A stretch of 64,000 nt of DNA from Panopea generosa (taxonomy: Eukaryota > Mollusca > Bivalvia > Adapedonta > Hiatellidae), in NCBI GenBank assembly GCA_029582155.1, contig CM055897.1, forward strand, positions 6,232,661-6,296,660. The letters run 5' to 3'. This document shows positions 36,386 through 50,600 of this stretch, piece by piece (the stretch's first letter is position 1; every line of letters starts with the position of its first letter). A program made the position numbers and the translations under genes. The notes beneath the pieces were generated by a model. That model had not been told where the DNA came from. It worked only from the letters and a program-made list of their open reading frames with translations, and did no database searches.

Positions 36386-38214
36386 TATAAACTAATTGAC
36401 CACATATAATTATAGTCAACAGACCATAACCGGTTCTCACCTATTCACAATAGTCAGTCTTCTTGCTGTATATTGGATTAACACTTTACTAAATTAAGCT
36501 TGACGAAACAACTACCTGTTTTCAACACAAACTTAATGTAGACTAACAGGTAGGTTGACGAAACCACCCTCATCAGTTTAACAATTTTAATTGTTTGGCT
36601 GGACACAGTCGATTGATCGAGTTTAAGAATGTAAACTGCGACTGATTCGACTAAACAAAAATGACAAATTTTGCAGTTTAAAGGAGCGTAAATTGTGAAG
36701 ATATCGTGTATGCAATGTGTTAATTCATAGTGTATATGGATAGATGGATGTCTCAGCTACAAGAAAAATATACTCAACACAATTTATATAACAATAAATT
36801 GAACATAACGAGATGAGAGGTGAAATTTTAATTCACAAAATCCCATCACTTGTTTATAATTATCATAGTATATTCTGGTCAACTTCGCTTTAAATCTTTT
36901 TTTTTGGACATTTTTATTTGAGTCTTGGACGGTAATTATATATCAATGGATTTTTTAGTCCGCAAAACGTTATTATGGAAAACGCAATGGTGATAACAGA
37001 CATAACGCAATCTAACTCGCGAAAACCAAATACATACATTCTCACAATGCCGCTTAACATTAACAATAACCATGTTTAATCACAAATGGCAATAAAATTA
37101 AATATAATACTCACCAGAAAATGTGAAACTTGATTCTATACTTGCAGCGAGAAAAAAATACATTTAGTTGATACTTCAGACACCTATCATTCTAATTAAA
37201 TCGCTTAATGAGGTGTGTTTGGTTTGTTGTAATATGGAGGTAATACTCTTATCAGAATATGTTCCATCAAAAAGTTGTGTCGCTGAAAAACTAACACTAT
37301 CACATTTCTGTTTTCAGGTCACAATAACAAGTCACAAATACCAGTTATACCATCTTATTTTGTCAAGCGAATTATTGGCTCTCTGTAATTAAAGTGAGCT
37401 GTTTATTTTTTATAAGCCATTGGGTCAAGGACTCGACCCTGCCATCCAGGTACGGGCGGTCAACACCTTTACTTTGCATTACATTACCGCCAGCCTGAAA
37501 ATAAATATATTCGTTTTTTAAATTCCACTCATTTTTAGCTGTAAGGGTTAGTTTATTGGCATATCAGCAAATATATGGATTAACTTTAATAGTTAATTGC
37601 GTGTTTCCATCGCTTCAAGCAGTGTGTTTCCGCATATATAGTTTCAAGCTAGTTTGATTGGCGTCAGCAATTACAAGCATTACCATTTACATTAATTTGT
37701 ATAAATACTTTATAATCAAAGAGAAGATAACTTTTTTTAAATGTAATAGTTTCTTCTTTGTGTGTACATTTTAGTTAAACACTCATCCCGGGCAACTCAA
37801 GTTATGTTTGAGCTCACCGATTGCTCATTTGTCAAAACTCAAATTTATAGAAAAATATTCCTCAAGGCTGGTAGACAAGGATCTTCCGTTACAGCTTTAT
37901 AAGTTATGCAGATGTATGTTCTTGTTTTTTTTGTTGTTTTTTTTGTTCATGTTTTAAGTTTTAAGAAAGGATGGGTACACATATTCAAGGATCTCTCTAT
38001 AGAATTCCTTGGTATATTATCTCGAATATCTCTGTTAACAAAAATACATCTTTTCAAAAAAATAAATGGAATTTAAAATATTTTTTACAAGTTATTCTAA
38101 TAAAACTAAATACAGACATGTTTTTAGCTTAAAAGAAGGGAGATAATAGGCATCAGTAAGATAACAACCGCACAAGATTGTTTCCCATGTCTCAAATTAG
38201 AGTTACTGCGGAGT
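36386..38214. other. AT-rich intergenic, nothing recognised
   Basis: No gene supported. A 74-codon frame at 37168-37392 has no recognisable domain and no coding context. Confidence 0.5.
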
Positions 38215-38440
38215 AAAGAGTCTCTGCCAGGTGGGGTCTCTGTTCCCTGGATCTCTGAAAAATAATGGACATTGTTCCCCAGATCCCCCAGTGTATTTGT
38301 TAAAGTTCCCCAAAAGTATTTTCCCTAGAACTCTAAAACTAGGCCTTTGATCCCTGGATCCCTGAAAGTAAGGACTAATGTTCCCCAGATCCCTAGAAAT
38401 AATAAGCCATGTTCCCCATATCTCCAAAACCCCTGGGAGG
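38215..38440. repeat. Degenerate ~35-40-bp repeat (GTTCCCCAGATCCCT type)
   Basis: Five or more diverged units share TGTTCCCCAGATCCC or TCCCTGGATCCCTGAAA words in loose tandem. The 74-codon minus frame across it, with repeated FRDPGN-like strings, is a by-product. Confidence 0.6.
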
Positions 38441-39012
38441 CCCTCTATAAAGTTATACTTTACTTCAAATCCATTAGGCTAAAAGTCCATAGGTATACAT
38501 ATACATGTACATTTACAAGCACATTTCATGATGAACAGTAAAAGTAATACATTTGTATACACCCTATAGTTTCCATAGTATGTTTGATTTATATACGAGT
38601 ATATATCTAATCATAGGTATACACCTAAAATGGCTACACACATGCATTATGATGCACAGAATTTTTATCTTAACAATATATCAAATACATGTATCGAATT
38701 TGAAAAGTACAAAACAGCAGTTAGACTATTATAGTAATAACAGTTAATAACAGTTAATAACATATTGTGACCCAAATATAGTAAAGTTTTACCAGGTTTG
38801 GTTACCAGTTCCTTAATATCAGATTATTATGATCATTATATTATGACAAACTGTTGATTGTATTATCTGATTATTTGATAGAAAGTAACAGTAAATCTAC
38901 GACGTGACATAAAACATAAACTGTTGCAAAAATATATACTAAATAAGTATTTTTGATTTTTTTTTTCACAAATTATTTATATAGCATATAAAATACAAAA
39001 CAAATGCGAGTT
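38441..39012. other. AT-rich intergenic, nothing recognised
   Basis: No gene supported; short simple-sequence patches only (for example AACAGTTAATAACAGTTAAT near 38739). Confidence 0.5.
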
Positions 39013-39110
39013 TACTATCCGTTTTATGACCATATTATTATCCGTTATACGACTATATTACTATCCGGTATACGACTATATTACTTTCCGGTATACGACT
39101 ATATTACTAT
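39013..39110. repeat. 23-bp short tandem repeat, four units
   Basis: Four imperfect copies of ACTATCCGGTATACGACTAT plus ATT follow one another, then decay into ATTACTACTACATTACTA. Confidence 0.85.
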
Positions 39111-41668
39111 TATATTACTACTACATTACTAATACGGCCATACAGCAAGATATTAAAGTCTCGCGTCTTTACAAAGAAATTAACAGATACACGATGTAAA
39201 TATCAATAAACTACTCGTAATTTGACAAAAGACCACGTCTCATTACGTAATACATGTACCAAAGACATATTCTGAACGGTCATAAAAGTTAAACTACATG
39301 CAAATGAAATACGATAGGAAAAAGTTGCTGGACCAAACGAATGACTTATATATCAAACCAAGGACTTATATATCTCCATACAAGTCCTTGACCAAACCAA
39401 GTGTTTGAATTGTTAGGCCAGGCTGAAGGACGCGGAATATGTCCGGCAACACTATGGGTAACACAGCACCAGAAAAAAATATATTGAAATGCTTAAGGAA
39501 TATAGCATACTTGTAGATTATTTAAATGATTGGCATGTCTATAAAATGAAACCTTTATTTCTAACATCAACCACCAAATGGTGGTCCATTTAATCACCCC
39601 GTAATAGGTGTATGAGAGTCGGGGTGGGCCAACCCTATATACACCTTACAAAATTACATAATATGAAATACATGTAGATATAATTTTTAAAGTAATAATA
39701 GATTACAACATCGTTTCTTTTTATTTATCAGTTTATAGATAAATAGGTCTTTTTTTTTCTTTCGAAAACATCAAATAATTAAAAAAAAAAAATGATTGAT
39801 TGAACGACCATAGAACACACATGCCATAATAAAATAGCAGAGCACGTGATCCGGCCAGTGAAAGAGTATCAGACCCAGACTAGCATATGCTTAGTACTGG
39901 TTCTATCTAGGAAGATTTGTCTATGTTTTAATGCTAACTTGTTTCGCAATCGGAGTAAAATAAAAACATTTTAAACAAACATATAGTAGAGTCGGTTTTA
40001 TTGAGTCCGTGAGAGGTAATGAAATATATATGTTACTCCCCTCACGCCCCGTATACCAGTTTATTTTCACTATTTTCGAACAAAACTAAGCGTATAATGT
40101 ATTCTGTAAAATATGTAGATTTATGCGTACTGATGAGACATCACATCAAAGAATTGATCTGGAATTATTTTAATCACCTAGAGAGCTGGTGTAATGTAAA
40201 ATCATGCCATCCGAGGGTGGACCCTTTAACGGAGATTTAATGCAAAAAAGGGATCATCAGGGGTCCAGAGAAGGGATAGAATTGTGAAATATAAAAAATC
40301 TTCTTACGTACTGATAAGCCGAATTTGTTTCTACTTGGTATTAATGATCCATATAATCAAGGGCTCTAAGCGTTTTCAAATAAAGGGGTTATTGAGTTTG
40401 ATTGGAATCCAATAACTTGACTGGTTTATGTATGGGAATGCTATTCATAAACATATAATTCTCATTTTTCTCATCTATAAGTTCTTAGCCCATTCAAAAT
40501 TTAAAAAGAAGTGATCCTGACGACCTCTCAAAAGTACCATTCAGTATTAGTTGTAGTCATTTAAACTGATCTGAGAGCGAGGCAGATAAGCTCTTAGTAT
40601 TTTTCGCAATGGAGCTAATACAAATAAGTAAAATTATACGATACAAGGATGGAAAAAAACTTCTACGTCATTGATATACTATTGTACTAATTCAATGTTT
40701 TTAGAAATTGGAGTTTTCTTTTTAATAGCATAAAACAAATATCTATTGAGTATATTTATATTTGCCAATTGTTTTTATTGAAATCAACATAGTAGTGAGG
40801 TATCATGTTGCAACAGACTGATGGTTAGTACCGTGGTGGCAAGGACATAATTATATATAGACGGAAAGTAACTAAATGAGCTTTTGTGATGGCTGCCGCT
40901 CGCGTATTCTCGTAAATTTCACGAAAGTTCGTTTTCAAATATCATAAATTCCATTCATTTCATGAATACAAATCAAAATTGTTACTTCGCACAATGAAAT
41001 TCTCTACCAAACGATACTATTCCGAGTAAATTGTGTTTAGAATTGTTGAAATACTTATGATTACAAAATGTGTCTCCTGCAACTAAAACAATACAATATA
41101 CTTGAAATTTTACTTCAAACTAAGCTTACAATGTTGTACACTAAGTGTGATTTGTATCAGTTGCAATGAATTGTTTCACAGTTACCTAAAACGTAATTTT
41201 CTGTACGAATTGTTCGATTAACTTTGCACACAGAACTAATATGGTGAGTGAATATTACTATCGAAGTCATCTCTCTTTTAACTCGAGTTATGGATAGGAT
41301 GTATATAGATATTGCGTTTAGGTTGTTCGTAAAAAGGGGATTCTGAAGCTGCCAGTTGTCAAGTATTAGATATTCAACATATCATCAGGATCTAATAAAA
41401 ACATTAAATTATCAATGCAATATCAATGCAATATAAATGCGGAAAACACGACTTAAACTTTGGTACACGAGTAAATTATATTACTAATAGAATCGGTTAT
41501 AATAAAAAGCTTAACTATTTTCAACTCAAATAGTCTATATTTTAGAAAAGCAGATACATATATTGATTTGATATATGAATATGAATAATAGTTTAAAAAA
41601 TTCATTCAAAACCTCAGTTTTAATAGAGAATTTAGTATTTATACTTTTTAAACGTCGCTGGCAATTGT
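39111..41668. other. Intergenic; weak SINE remnant near 39860-39930
   Basis: No gene supported. TTAGTACTGGTTCTATCTAG at about 39891 matches the body of the SINE at 36222 with several changes. Otherwise the sequence is AT-rich and unrecognised; the 73-codon frame at 40019-40240 has no known domain. Confidence 0.4.
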
Positions 41669-41750
41669 GACGAGGTGGCCGAGTGGTTAAGGCGATGGAC
41701 TGCTAATCCATTGGGGTTTCCCCGCGTGGGTTCGAATCCCATCCTCGTCG
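41669..41750 (+). tRNA. tRNA-Ser(GCU)
   Basis: This 82-nt sequence folds as a type II tRNA. The acceptor stem GACGAGG/CCTCGTC is fully paired with discriminator G. The D arm contains GGCCGAGTGGTTAAGGC, the anticodon loop CTGCTAA gives GCU (serine AGC/AGU codons), and the anticodon stem GATGGA/TCCATT pairs apart from wobble positions. A long variable arm (GGGGTTTCCCC core), as expected for serine, precedes the T arm with the B box GGTTCGAATCC at 41729-41739. A TTTT run starts at about 41756, a suitable RNA polymerase III stop. No intron is seen. All stems are intact, unlike the tRNA-like modules at 19366-20117, so this is probably a working gene. Confidence 0.96.
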
Positions 41751-41755
41751 AATAA

Positions 41756-41759
41756 TTTT
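41756..41759 (+). terminator. RNA polymerase III T-run terminator for tRNA-Ser
   Basis: TTTT follows the tRNA 3' end by about six bases. Confidence 0.7.
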
Positions 41760-43290
41760 GTCGTCTTTCGCTTTTGTAAAACAATCATTTTGGATAATGT
41801 TATACAAAAAAAATTAACTAAAATAGATTCCGATGCGCATACAAATTGTTTGGCTTTTTTATAGCGCAACAGTTAGTTCAACACTACAGGGTTTGAAACA
41901 TTATACTGTATATAGTTAATTGGTATGATCATTTGTCTGCATGATTTCTAAATATTAGAATCATTTTTCGTTTGTTTGAAGTTTACTAATCATGAGGCAA
42001 GAAGCCTTAGGAAAATGTATATATTATAATTATAGTTTAAACAAAATTGTTTAACATAGTTTCAAGCTAGGCTGTTTTACAACTTAATCCAGTGAAGACA
42101 CAGCCTTACAGATGATCCCTTTTTAAGTTCAAGATACACACCCAACATCTTGACAATAGCCGATTTTATCTTTAGCTTCCTTCCGTATACGACGGTTACT
42201 ATTAGTATCCGCGTACGAGAGTTGAAACTAATGCTTCATTAAGCTGATCGTCGAGTCTTAAATCTTAACACGCGGGATCGTTGAATATCAGTTACCCCCA
42301 AGGTAATGCTAGTATTATTTATATTTATTACTTCTATTTTCTTCTTAATACGAACGGGGTGTGGTTTGTTTCTTATCCTATAATTATTTGCCATGGGCGT
42401 AACTAGCCTAAGTAAGATGTATAGGCCCGCGGAATGTAGGGGGGGTCGTCCGGGGGCATGCACCCCCCCCCCCCCCCTCAACCCCCGGAAAGATTGTACT
42501 AAGATGAGTGTTGATACGTTTTGGTGTATATCCAAGAGTGATATTCCCGCACCAATCATGCACTGTTTTCCACTCTGTTAGTTAATATAAACATAATTCA
42601 CCCAATAATTCAAAAGCCTCCTATATTAGAAGTGTCCAAAGGCGTCTATACTAGAAGTGTCCAAAGGCGTCTATATGATGTAAAGGGTTAAATGAAAAAT
42701 GTAATGTGTTGATCAATTTTTTTGCAATTAAAAGTGCTCAACTAGCTATTTTTATCTTTTCTTATTACACTAAAATTATTGTATGGTTACTGGTTATATA
42801 ATTATAACTAGTGATACAACTAGTGTTTAAACTGTTTCGAAAAAAAATAAAAATAGATTCGTATTTTTTACCATACATTGAACAAATTATTTTTAAGCAT
42901 AAAAATACTAAACTACCAAAAATGCGATTTTATTATCCGTTTCTAGTATAAGTTTTCTCCATTTTTAGAAAAACAATACTTATACGAATACGACTATACG
43001 AGGTACAATTGTAGCTAGGCGCCCTCGGCGTAGTTTGGTCTGTACATTTACGTGTTGGTTATTCACAAATAACTATATCCATATATATATAATATATATT
43101 CTCTACTTACAAAACTTTGTATCTACTAGCATCACTTATTCATAGGAAGATTTATATCTCGTTATAAAGTATATAATTCACAATATGCCATCTGTATTCT
43201 TCCGGAAGATGCCTTTATAAACTAGGAATATCTTTTTAAGAGATGTCCGCTTAGCGTGCAGGATATGCTTTTAAAAAAAACATTAATCTA
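41760..43290. other. Intergenic with a C-rich/G-rich patch
   Basis: No gene supported. At about 42437-42490 a GGGGGG run, GTCCGGGGGCATGC and a C17-type run occur next to GGCGTAACTAGCC. This looks like part of a dispersed repeat and could form G-quadruplex on the minus strand. The 106-codon minus frame at 42239-42559 is glycine/proline rich because of these runs and has no recognisable domain. Confidence 0.4.
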
Positions 43291-43302
43291 GTAGTAGTAG
43301 TA

Positions 43303-43333
<31 letters not shown>

Positions 43334-43433
43334 AAATAGTAGTAGTAGTAGTAGTAGTAATAATGATAATAATAATAAAAATATAATAATAATAATAATA
43401 AAATTATAATAATAATAATATTAAAGCTATCAA

Positions 43434-43510
<77 letters not shown>

Positions 43511-43680
43511 TTACTACTACTACTACTACTAATAATAATAATAATAATAATGATGATAATAATAATGCTAATGATAATAATAATTATAATAATAATGATG
43601 ATAATGATAATGATGATAATAATAATAATTATAATAATAATCATAATAATAATAATAATAATGATGATAATAATAATGAA
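43290..43680. repeat. Compound trinucleotide microsatellite with inverted TAG/CTA arms
   Basis: A TAG run (about 43292-43360) is followed by AAT-type sequence, then a CTA run (about 43433-43530) that is the reverse complement of the first, then AAT/GAT repeats to 43680. The poly-isoleucine and poly-serine open frames come from these runs and are not genes. Confidence 0.97.
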
Positions 43681-43954
43681 GTCTTTATTTAACGAGAGCA
43701 CTCATTTTAACAAGTCAGTCTTCCACGAGGTCCTCATACATGTATAAATTATTTACCGGTTTTACTGCACATGAAAAGAATGATTTGTTTGTAGTTGCAA
43801 AGCTGACAGTGATATGTGTTCTCATGTACAAGCGACGATTTACTATATTAACTCATTCAATTGAATTTTTATGAGAATGGAATAAACTTGACATTGAGGT
43901 GTGATCAAGTCAAGCCTCGTAAATGTTTTCATATTTGTCAGGCCGGATTCTGTT

Positions 43955-44035
43955 TTGTTGAATTTTCAACGTTTCTTTTGAAGCATTTTCAACGTTTCTT
44001 TTGAAGCATTTTCAATGTTTCTTTGAAGCATTTTA
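43955..44035. repeat. 23-bp short tandem repeat, three units
   Basis: Three copies of a unit with AAGCATTTTCAACGTTTCTT follow one another, the last shortened. Confidence 0.8.
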
Positions 44036-44537
44036 AACACCTCTGTGATCAATGTATTCAAAACAAACACACCGTCAAGAGACCTGCATATTAATTCTAT
44101 CGGCAAACTCAGCCTGGTGTCACCCAACTATATCAAACCGCACCTATACCTGTGTATATAATAGCTTATGTATAATAACGATTTCGCATGAATTCATTTC
44201 AATCAATATAAGTAAAAACAAACCGGTTGTTCCTGACGACGTCAAATAAGCTGTCATGTAAAAGTATTTTTCTATGGTGTTATACCATTGGTCATATATT
44301 TGACAGAGTTAAAAAGCTCGATTTATTGGATATATTACAGTGAATCGACGTATTGATTAGCTAGCACTTAATCATTGATTAAATAAATAAATGGGCAAAC
44401 GTAGTATTGAAATTAATTCAAAATGAATGGATATTTAAGTGTTTTCCATTCGTGATTTATTACATAATACCCGAAGTTGCGGGCAAAGTGACGGATAAAT
44501 ACTTAATCTTACAAATAATATAAGGTATATATTATCA

Positions 44538-44540
<3 letters not shown>
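44036..44540. other. Intergenic, nothing recognised
   Basis: AT-rich sequence, no supported feature; 43681-43954 is likewise unremarkable. Confidence 0.45.

Positions 44541-44599
<59 letters not shown>
44541..44599. repeat. CT dinucleotide microsatellite
   Basis: An uninterrupted CT run of about 28 units directly abuts the start of the 50-bp satellite. Confidence 0.98.
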
Positions 44600-44600
<1 letters not shown>

Positions 44601-44601
<1 letters not shown>

Positions 44602-47600
44602 CACCATGCATCAAACAGTTATAACGTATATAATGGAATACCCTGCAACCGCACCATGCATCAACCAGTTATAACATATATAATGGAATACCCCGCAACC
44701 GCACCATGCATCAACCAGTTATAACATATATAATGGAATACCCCGCAACCGCACCATGCATAAAGCAGTTATAACATATATAATGGAATACCCCGCAACC
44801 GCACCATGCGTCAAGCAGTTATAACACATATAATGGAATACCCCGCAACCGCACCATGCATCAAGCAGTTATAACATATATAATGGAATACCCCGCAACC
44901 GCACCATAAATAAAGCAGTTATAACATATATAATGGAATACCCCGCAACCGCACCATGCATCAAGCAGTTATAACATATATAATGGAATACCCCGCAACC
45001 GCACCATGCATCAAGCAGTTATAACATATATAATGGAATACCCCGCAACCGCACCATGCATCAAGCAGTTGTAACATATATAATGGAATACCCAGCAACC
45101 GCGCCATGCATCAAGCAGTTGTAACATATATAATGGAATACCCTGCAACCGCGCCATGCATCAAGCAGTTATAACATATATAATGGAATACCCCGCAACC
45201 GCACCATGCATCAAGCAGTTGTAACATATATAATGGAATACCCTGCAACCGCACCATACATCAAGCAGTTATAACATATATAATGGAATACCCCGCAACC
45301 GCACCATGCATCAAGCAGTTGTAACATATATAATGGAATACCCAGCAACCGCGCCATGCATCAAGCAGTTGTAACATATATAATGGAATACCCTGCAACC
45401 GCGCCATGCATCAAGCAGTTATAAAATATATAATCGAATATCCTGAAACCAGACCGTGCATCAAGCAGTTATAAAATATATAATCGAATATCCTGAAACC
45501 AGACCGTGCATCAAACAGTTATAACATATATAATGGAATACCCCACAATCGCATCATACATCAAGCAGTTATAACATATATAATGGAATACTCCGCAACT
45601 GCACCATACATCAAGCAGTTATAACATATATAATGGAATACCCCGCAACCGCACCATACATCAAGAAGTTTTAACATATATAATGTAATACCCCGCAACC
45701 GCACCATACATCAAGCAGTTTTAACATATATAATGGAATACTCCGCAACTGCACCATACATCAAGTAGTTATAACATATATAATGGAATACCCCGCAACC
45801 GCACCATGCATCAAGAAGTTTTAACATATATAATGGAATACTCCGCAACTGCACCATACATCAAGCAGTTATAACATATATAATGGAATACCCCGCAACC
45901 GCACCATACATCAAGAAGTTTTAACATATATAATGTAATACCCCGCAACCGCACCATGCATCAAGCAGTTTTAACATATATAATGGAATACCCCGCAACC
46001 GCACAATGCATCAAGCAGTTATAACATATATAATGGAATACCACGCAACTGCACCATACATCAAGCAGTTATAACATATATAATGGAATACCCCGCAACC
46101 GCACCATACATCAAGAAGTTTTAACATATATAATGTAATACCCCGCAACCGCACCATGCATCAAGCAGTTTTAACATATATAATGGAATACCCCGCAACC
46201 GCACAATGCATCAAGCAGTTATAACATATATAATGGAATACTCCGCAACTGCACCATACAACAAGCAGTTATAACATATATAATGGAATACTCCGCAACT
46301 GCACCATACATCAAGCAGTTATAACATATATAATGGAATACCCCGCAACCGCACCATACATCAAGAAGTTTTAACATATATAATGTAATACATCGCAACC
46401 GCACCATACATCAAGCAGTTTTAACATATATAATGGAATACTCCGCAACTGCACCATACATCAAGTAGTTATAACATATATAATGGAATACCCCGCAACC
46501 GCACCATGCATCAAGAAGTTTTAACATATATAATGGAATACTCCGCAACTGCACCATACATCAAGCAGTTATAACATATATAATGGAATACCCCGCAACC
46601 GCACCATACATCAAGAAGTTTTAACATATATAATGTAATACCCCGCAACCGCACCATGCATCAAGCAGTTTTAACATATATAATGGAATACCCCGCAACC
46701 GCACAATGCATCAAGCAGTTATAACATATATAATGGAATACCCCGCAACCGCACCATACATCAAGAAGTTTTAACATATATAATGTAATACCCCGCAACC
46801 GCACCATGCATCAAGCAGTTTTAACATATATAATGGAATACCCCGCAACCGCACAATGCATCAAGCAGTTATAACATATATAATGGAATACCACGCAACT
46901 GCACCATGCATCAAGCAGTTTTAACATATATAATGGAATACCCCGCAACCGCACAATGCATCAAGCAGTTATAACATATATAATGGAATACCACGCAACT
47001 GCACCATACATCAAGCAGTTATAACATATATAATGGAATACCCCGCAACCGCACCATACATCAAGAAGTTTTAACATATATAATGTAATACCCCGCAACC
47101 GCACCATGCATCAAGCAGTTTTAACATATATAATGGAATACCCCGCAACCGCACAATGCATCAAGCAGTTTTAACATATATAATGGAATACCCCGCAACC
47201 GCACCATGCATCAAGCAGTTTTAACATATATAATGGAATACCCAGCAACCGCACCATGCATCAAGCAGTTTTAACATATATAATGGAATACCCCGCAACC
47301 GCACCATGCATCAAGCAGTTATAACATATATAATGGAATACCCCGCAACCGCACCATGCATCAAGCAGTTGTAACATATATAATGGAATACCCAGCAACC
47401 TCACCATGCATCAAGCAGTTTTAACATATATAATGGAATACCCCGCAACCGCACCATGCATCAAGCAGTTTTAACATATATAATGGAATACCCCGCAACC
47501 GCACCATGCATCAAGCAGTTGTAACATATATAATGGAATACCCAGCAACCGCGCCATGCATCAAGCAGTTGTAACATATATAATGGAATACCCTGCAACC

Positions 47601-50600
47601 GCGCCATGCATCAAGCAGTTATAAAATATATAATCGAATATCCTGAAACCAGACCGTGCATCAAGCAGTTATAAAATATATAATCGAATATCCTGAAACC
47701 AGACCGTGCATCAAACAGTTATAACATATATAATGGAATACCCCACAATCGCATCATACATCAAGCAGTTATAACATATATAATGAAATACTCCGCAACT
47801 GCACCATACAACAAGCAGTTATAACATATATAATGGAATACTCCGCAACTGCACCATACAACAAGCAGTTATAACATATATAATGGAATACCACGCAACT
47901 GCACCATACATCAAGCAGTTATAACATATATAATGGAATACCCCGCAACCGCACCATCATGCATCAAGCAGTTTTAACATATATAATGGAATACCCTGCA
48001 ACCGCACCATGCATCAAGCAGTTTTAACATATATAATGGAATACACCGCAACCGCACCATGCATCAAGCAGTTTAACATATATAATGGAATACCCCGCAA
48101 CCGCACCATGCATCAAGCAGTTATAACATATATAATGGAATACCCCGCAACCGCACCATGCATCAAGCATTTATAACATATATAATGGAATACCCCGCAA
48201 CCGCACCATGCATCAAGCAGTTATAACATATATAATGGAATACCCCGCAACCGCAACATGCATCAAGCAGTTATAACATATATAATGGAATACCCCACAA
48301 CCGCACCATGCATCAAGCAGTTATAACATATATAATGGAATACCCCTCAACCGCACCATACATCAAGCAGTTTTAACATATATAATGGAATACCCTGCAA
48401 CCGCACCATGCATCAAGCAGTTTTAACATATATAATGGAATACCCCGCAACCGCACCATCATGCATCAAGCAGTTTTAACATATATAATGGAATACCCTG
48501 CAACCGCACCATGCATCAAGCAGTTTTAACATATATAATGGAATACACCGCAACCGCACCATGCATCAAGCAGTTTAACATATATAATGGAATACCCCGC
48601 AACCGCACCATGCATCAAGCAGTTATAACATATATAATGGAATACCCCGCAACCGCACCATGCATCAAGCATTTATAACATATATAATGGAATACCCCGC
48701 AACCGCACCATGCATCAAGCAGTTATAACATATATAATGGAATACCCCGCAACCGCAACATGCATCAAGCAGTTATAACATATATAATGGAATACCCCAC
48801 AACCGCACCATGCATCAAGCAGTTATAACATATATAATGGAATACCCCGCAACCGCACCATACATCAAGTATTATTAACATATATAATGGAATACCCCGC
48901 AACCGCACCATGCTTCAAACAGTTATAACATATATAATGGAATACCCTGCAACCGCACCATATACCAAGCAGTTACAACATATATAATGAAATACCCTGC
49001 AACCACACTACACATCAAGCAGTTATAACATATATATAATGGAATGCCCTGCACACACACCATACATCAAGCAGTTGTAACACATATAATGGAATACCCT
49101 GTAACCACACCATACATCAAGCAGTTATAACATATATAATGGAATACCCTGCAACCGCACCATACATCAAGCAGTTACTATATATATAATTGAATACCCT
49201 GCAACCACACCATACATCAAACAGTTGTAACACATATAATGGAATACCCTGCAACCACACCATACATCAAGCAGTTACTATATATATAATTGAATACCCT
49301 GCAACCACAACATACATCAACCAGGTACAACATATATAATGGAATACCCTGCAACCGCACAATTCATCAAGCAGTTATAACATATATAATGGAATACCCT
49401 GCACCAACACCATACATTAACCAGTTATAACATATATGATGGAATACCCAGCAATCCCATCATACATCAAGAAATCATATCATATATAATGGAATGCCCT
49501 GCACCGACAACATACATCAAGCAGTTACAACAAATATAATGGAATGCCCTGCAACCACATCATGCATCAAGCAGTTACAACATATATAATGGAATACCCT
49601 GCAACAACACCATGCATCAGTCAGTTGTAACATATATAATGGAATGGATTACCCTGCAACCACACCATGCATCAAGCAGTTATAACATATATAATGGAAT
49701 ACTCTGCAACCACATCATGCACCCAGCAGTTGTAACATAAAATGGAATACCCGGCAACCACACCATGCATCAAGCTCTTGTAATATATATAATGGAATAC
49801 CCTGCAACCACACCATCCATCAAGCAGTTGTAACATATATAATGGAATACCCAGCAACCAAACCTTGCATCAAGCAGTTCTGACATATAAAATGGAATAC
49901 CTTGCAACTACACCATACATCAAGCAGTTGTAACATATGTACTGGAATACCATGCAACCACACCATGCATCAAGCAGTTGTAACATATATACTGGAATAC
50001 CCTTCAATACCCTGCAACCACACCATGCACCAAGCAGTTGTAACATATAAAATGGAATACCCTGCAACCGCACCATACACCAACCAGTTACAACATATAT
50101 AATAGAATACCCTGCAACCGCACCATACAACAAGCAGTTACAACATATAGAATGGAATACCCTGCAACCGCACCATACACCAAGCAGTTACAACATATAT
50201 AATGGAATACCCTGCAACCGCACCATGCATCAAGCAGTATCAACACATATAATGGAATACCCTGCAACCGCACCATGCATCAAGCAGTTTTAACACATAT
50301 AATGGAATACCCTGCAACCGCACCATACACCAACCAGTTACAACATATATAATGAAATACCCTGCAACCGCACCATACACCAAGCAGTTACAACACATAT
50401 AATGGAATACCCTGCAACCGCACCATGCATCAAGCAGTTACAACACATATAATGGAATACCCTGCAACCGCACCATGCATCAAGAAGTTACAACACATAT
50501 AATGGAATACGCTGCAACCACACCATACACCAAACAGTTACAAAATCTATAATTGAAAACCCTGCAACTACACCATACACCAACCAGTTACAACATATAT

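Noticed and set aside
42239-42559. 106-codon glycine/proline-rich protein on the minus strand
   Set aside because: It spans homopolymer C/G runs in a repeat-like patch; no recognisable domain.
43288-43747. Poly-isoleucine/poly-serine proteins
   Set aside because: They are translations of trinucleotide microsatellites on both strands.
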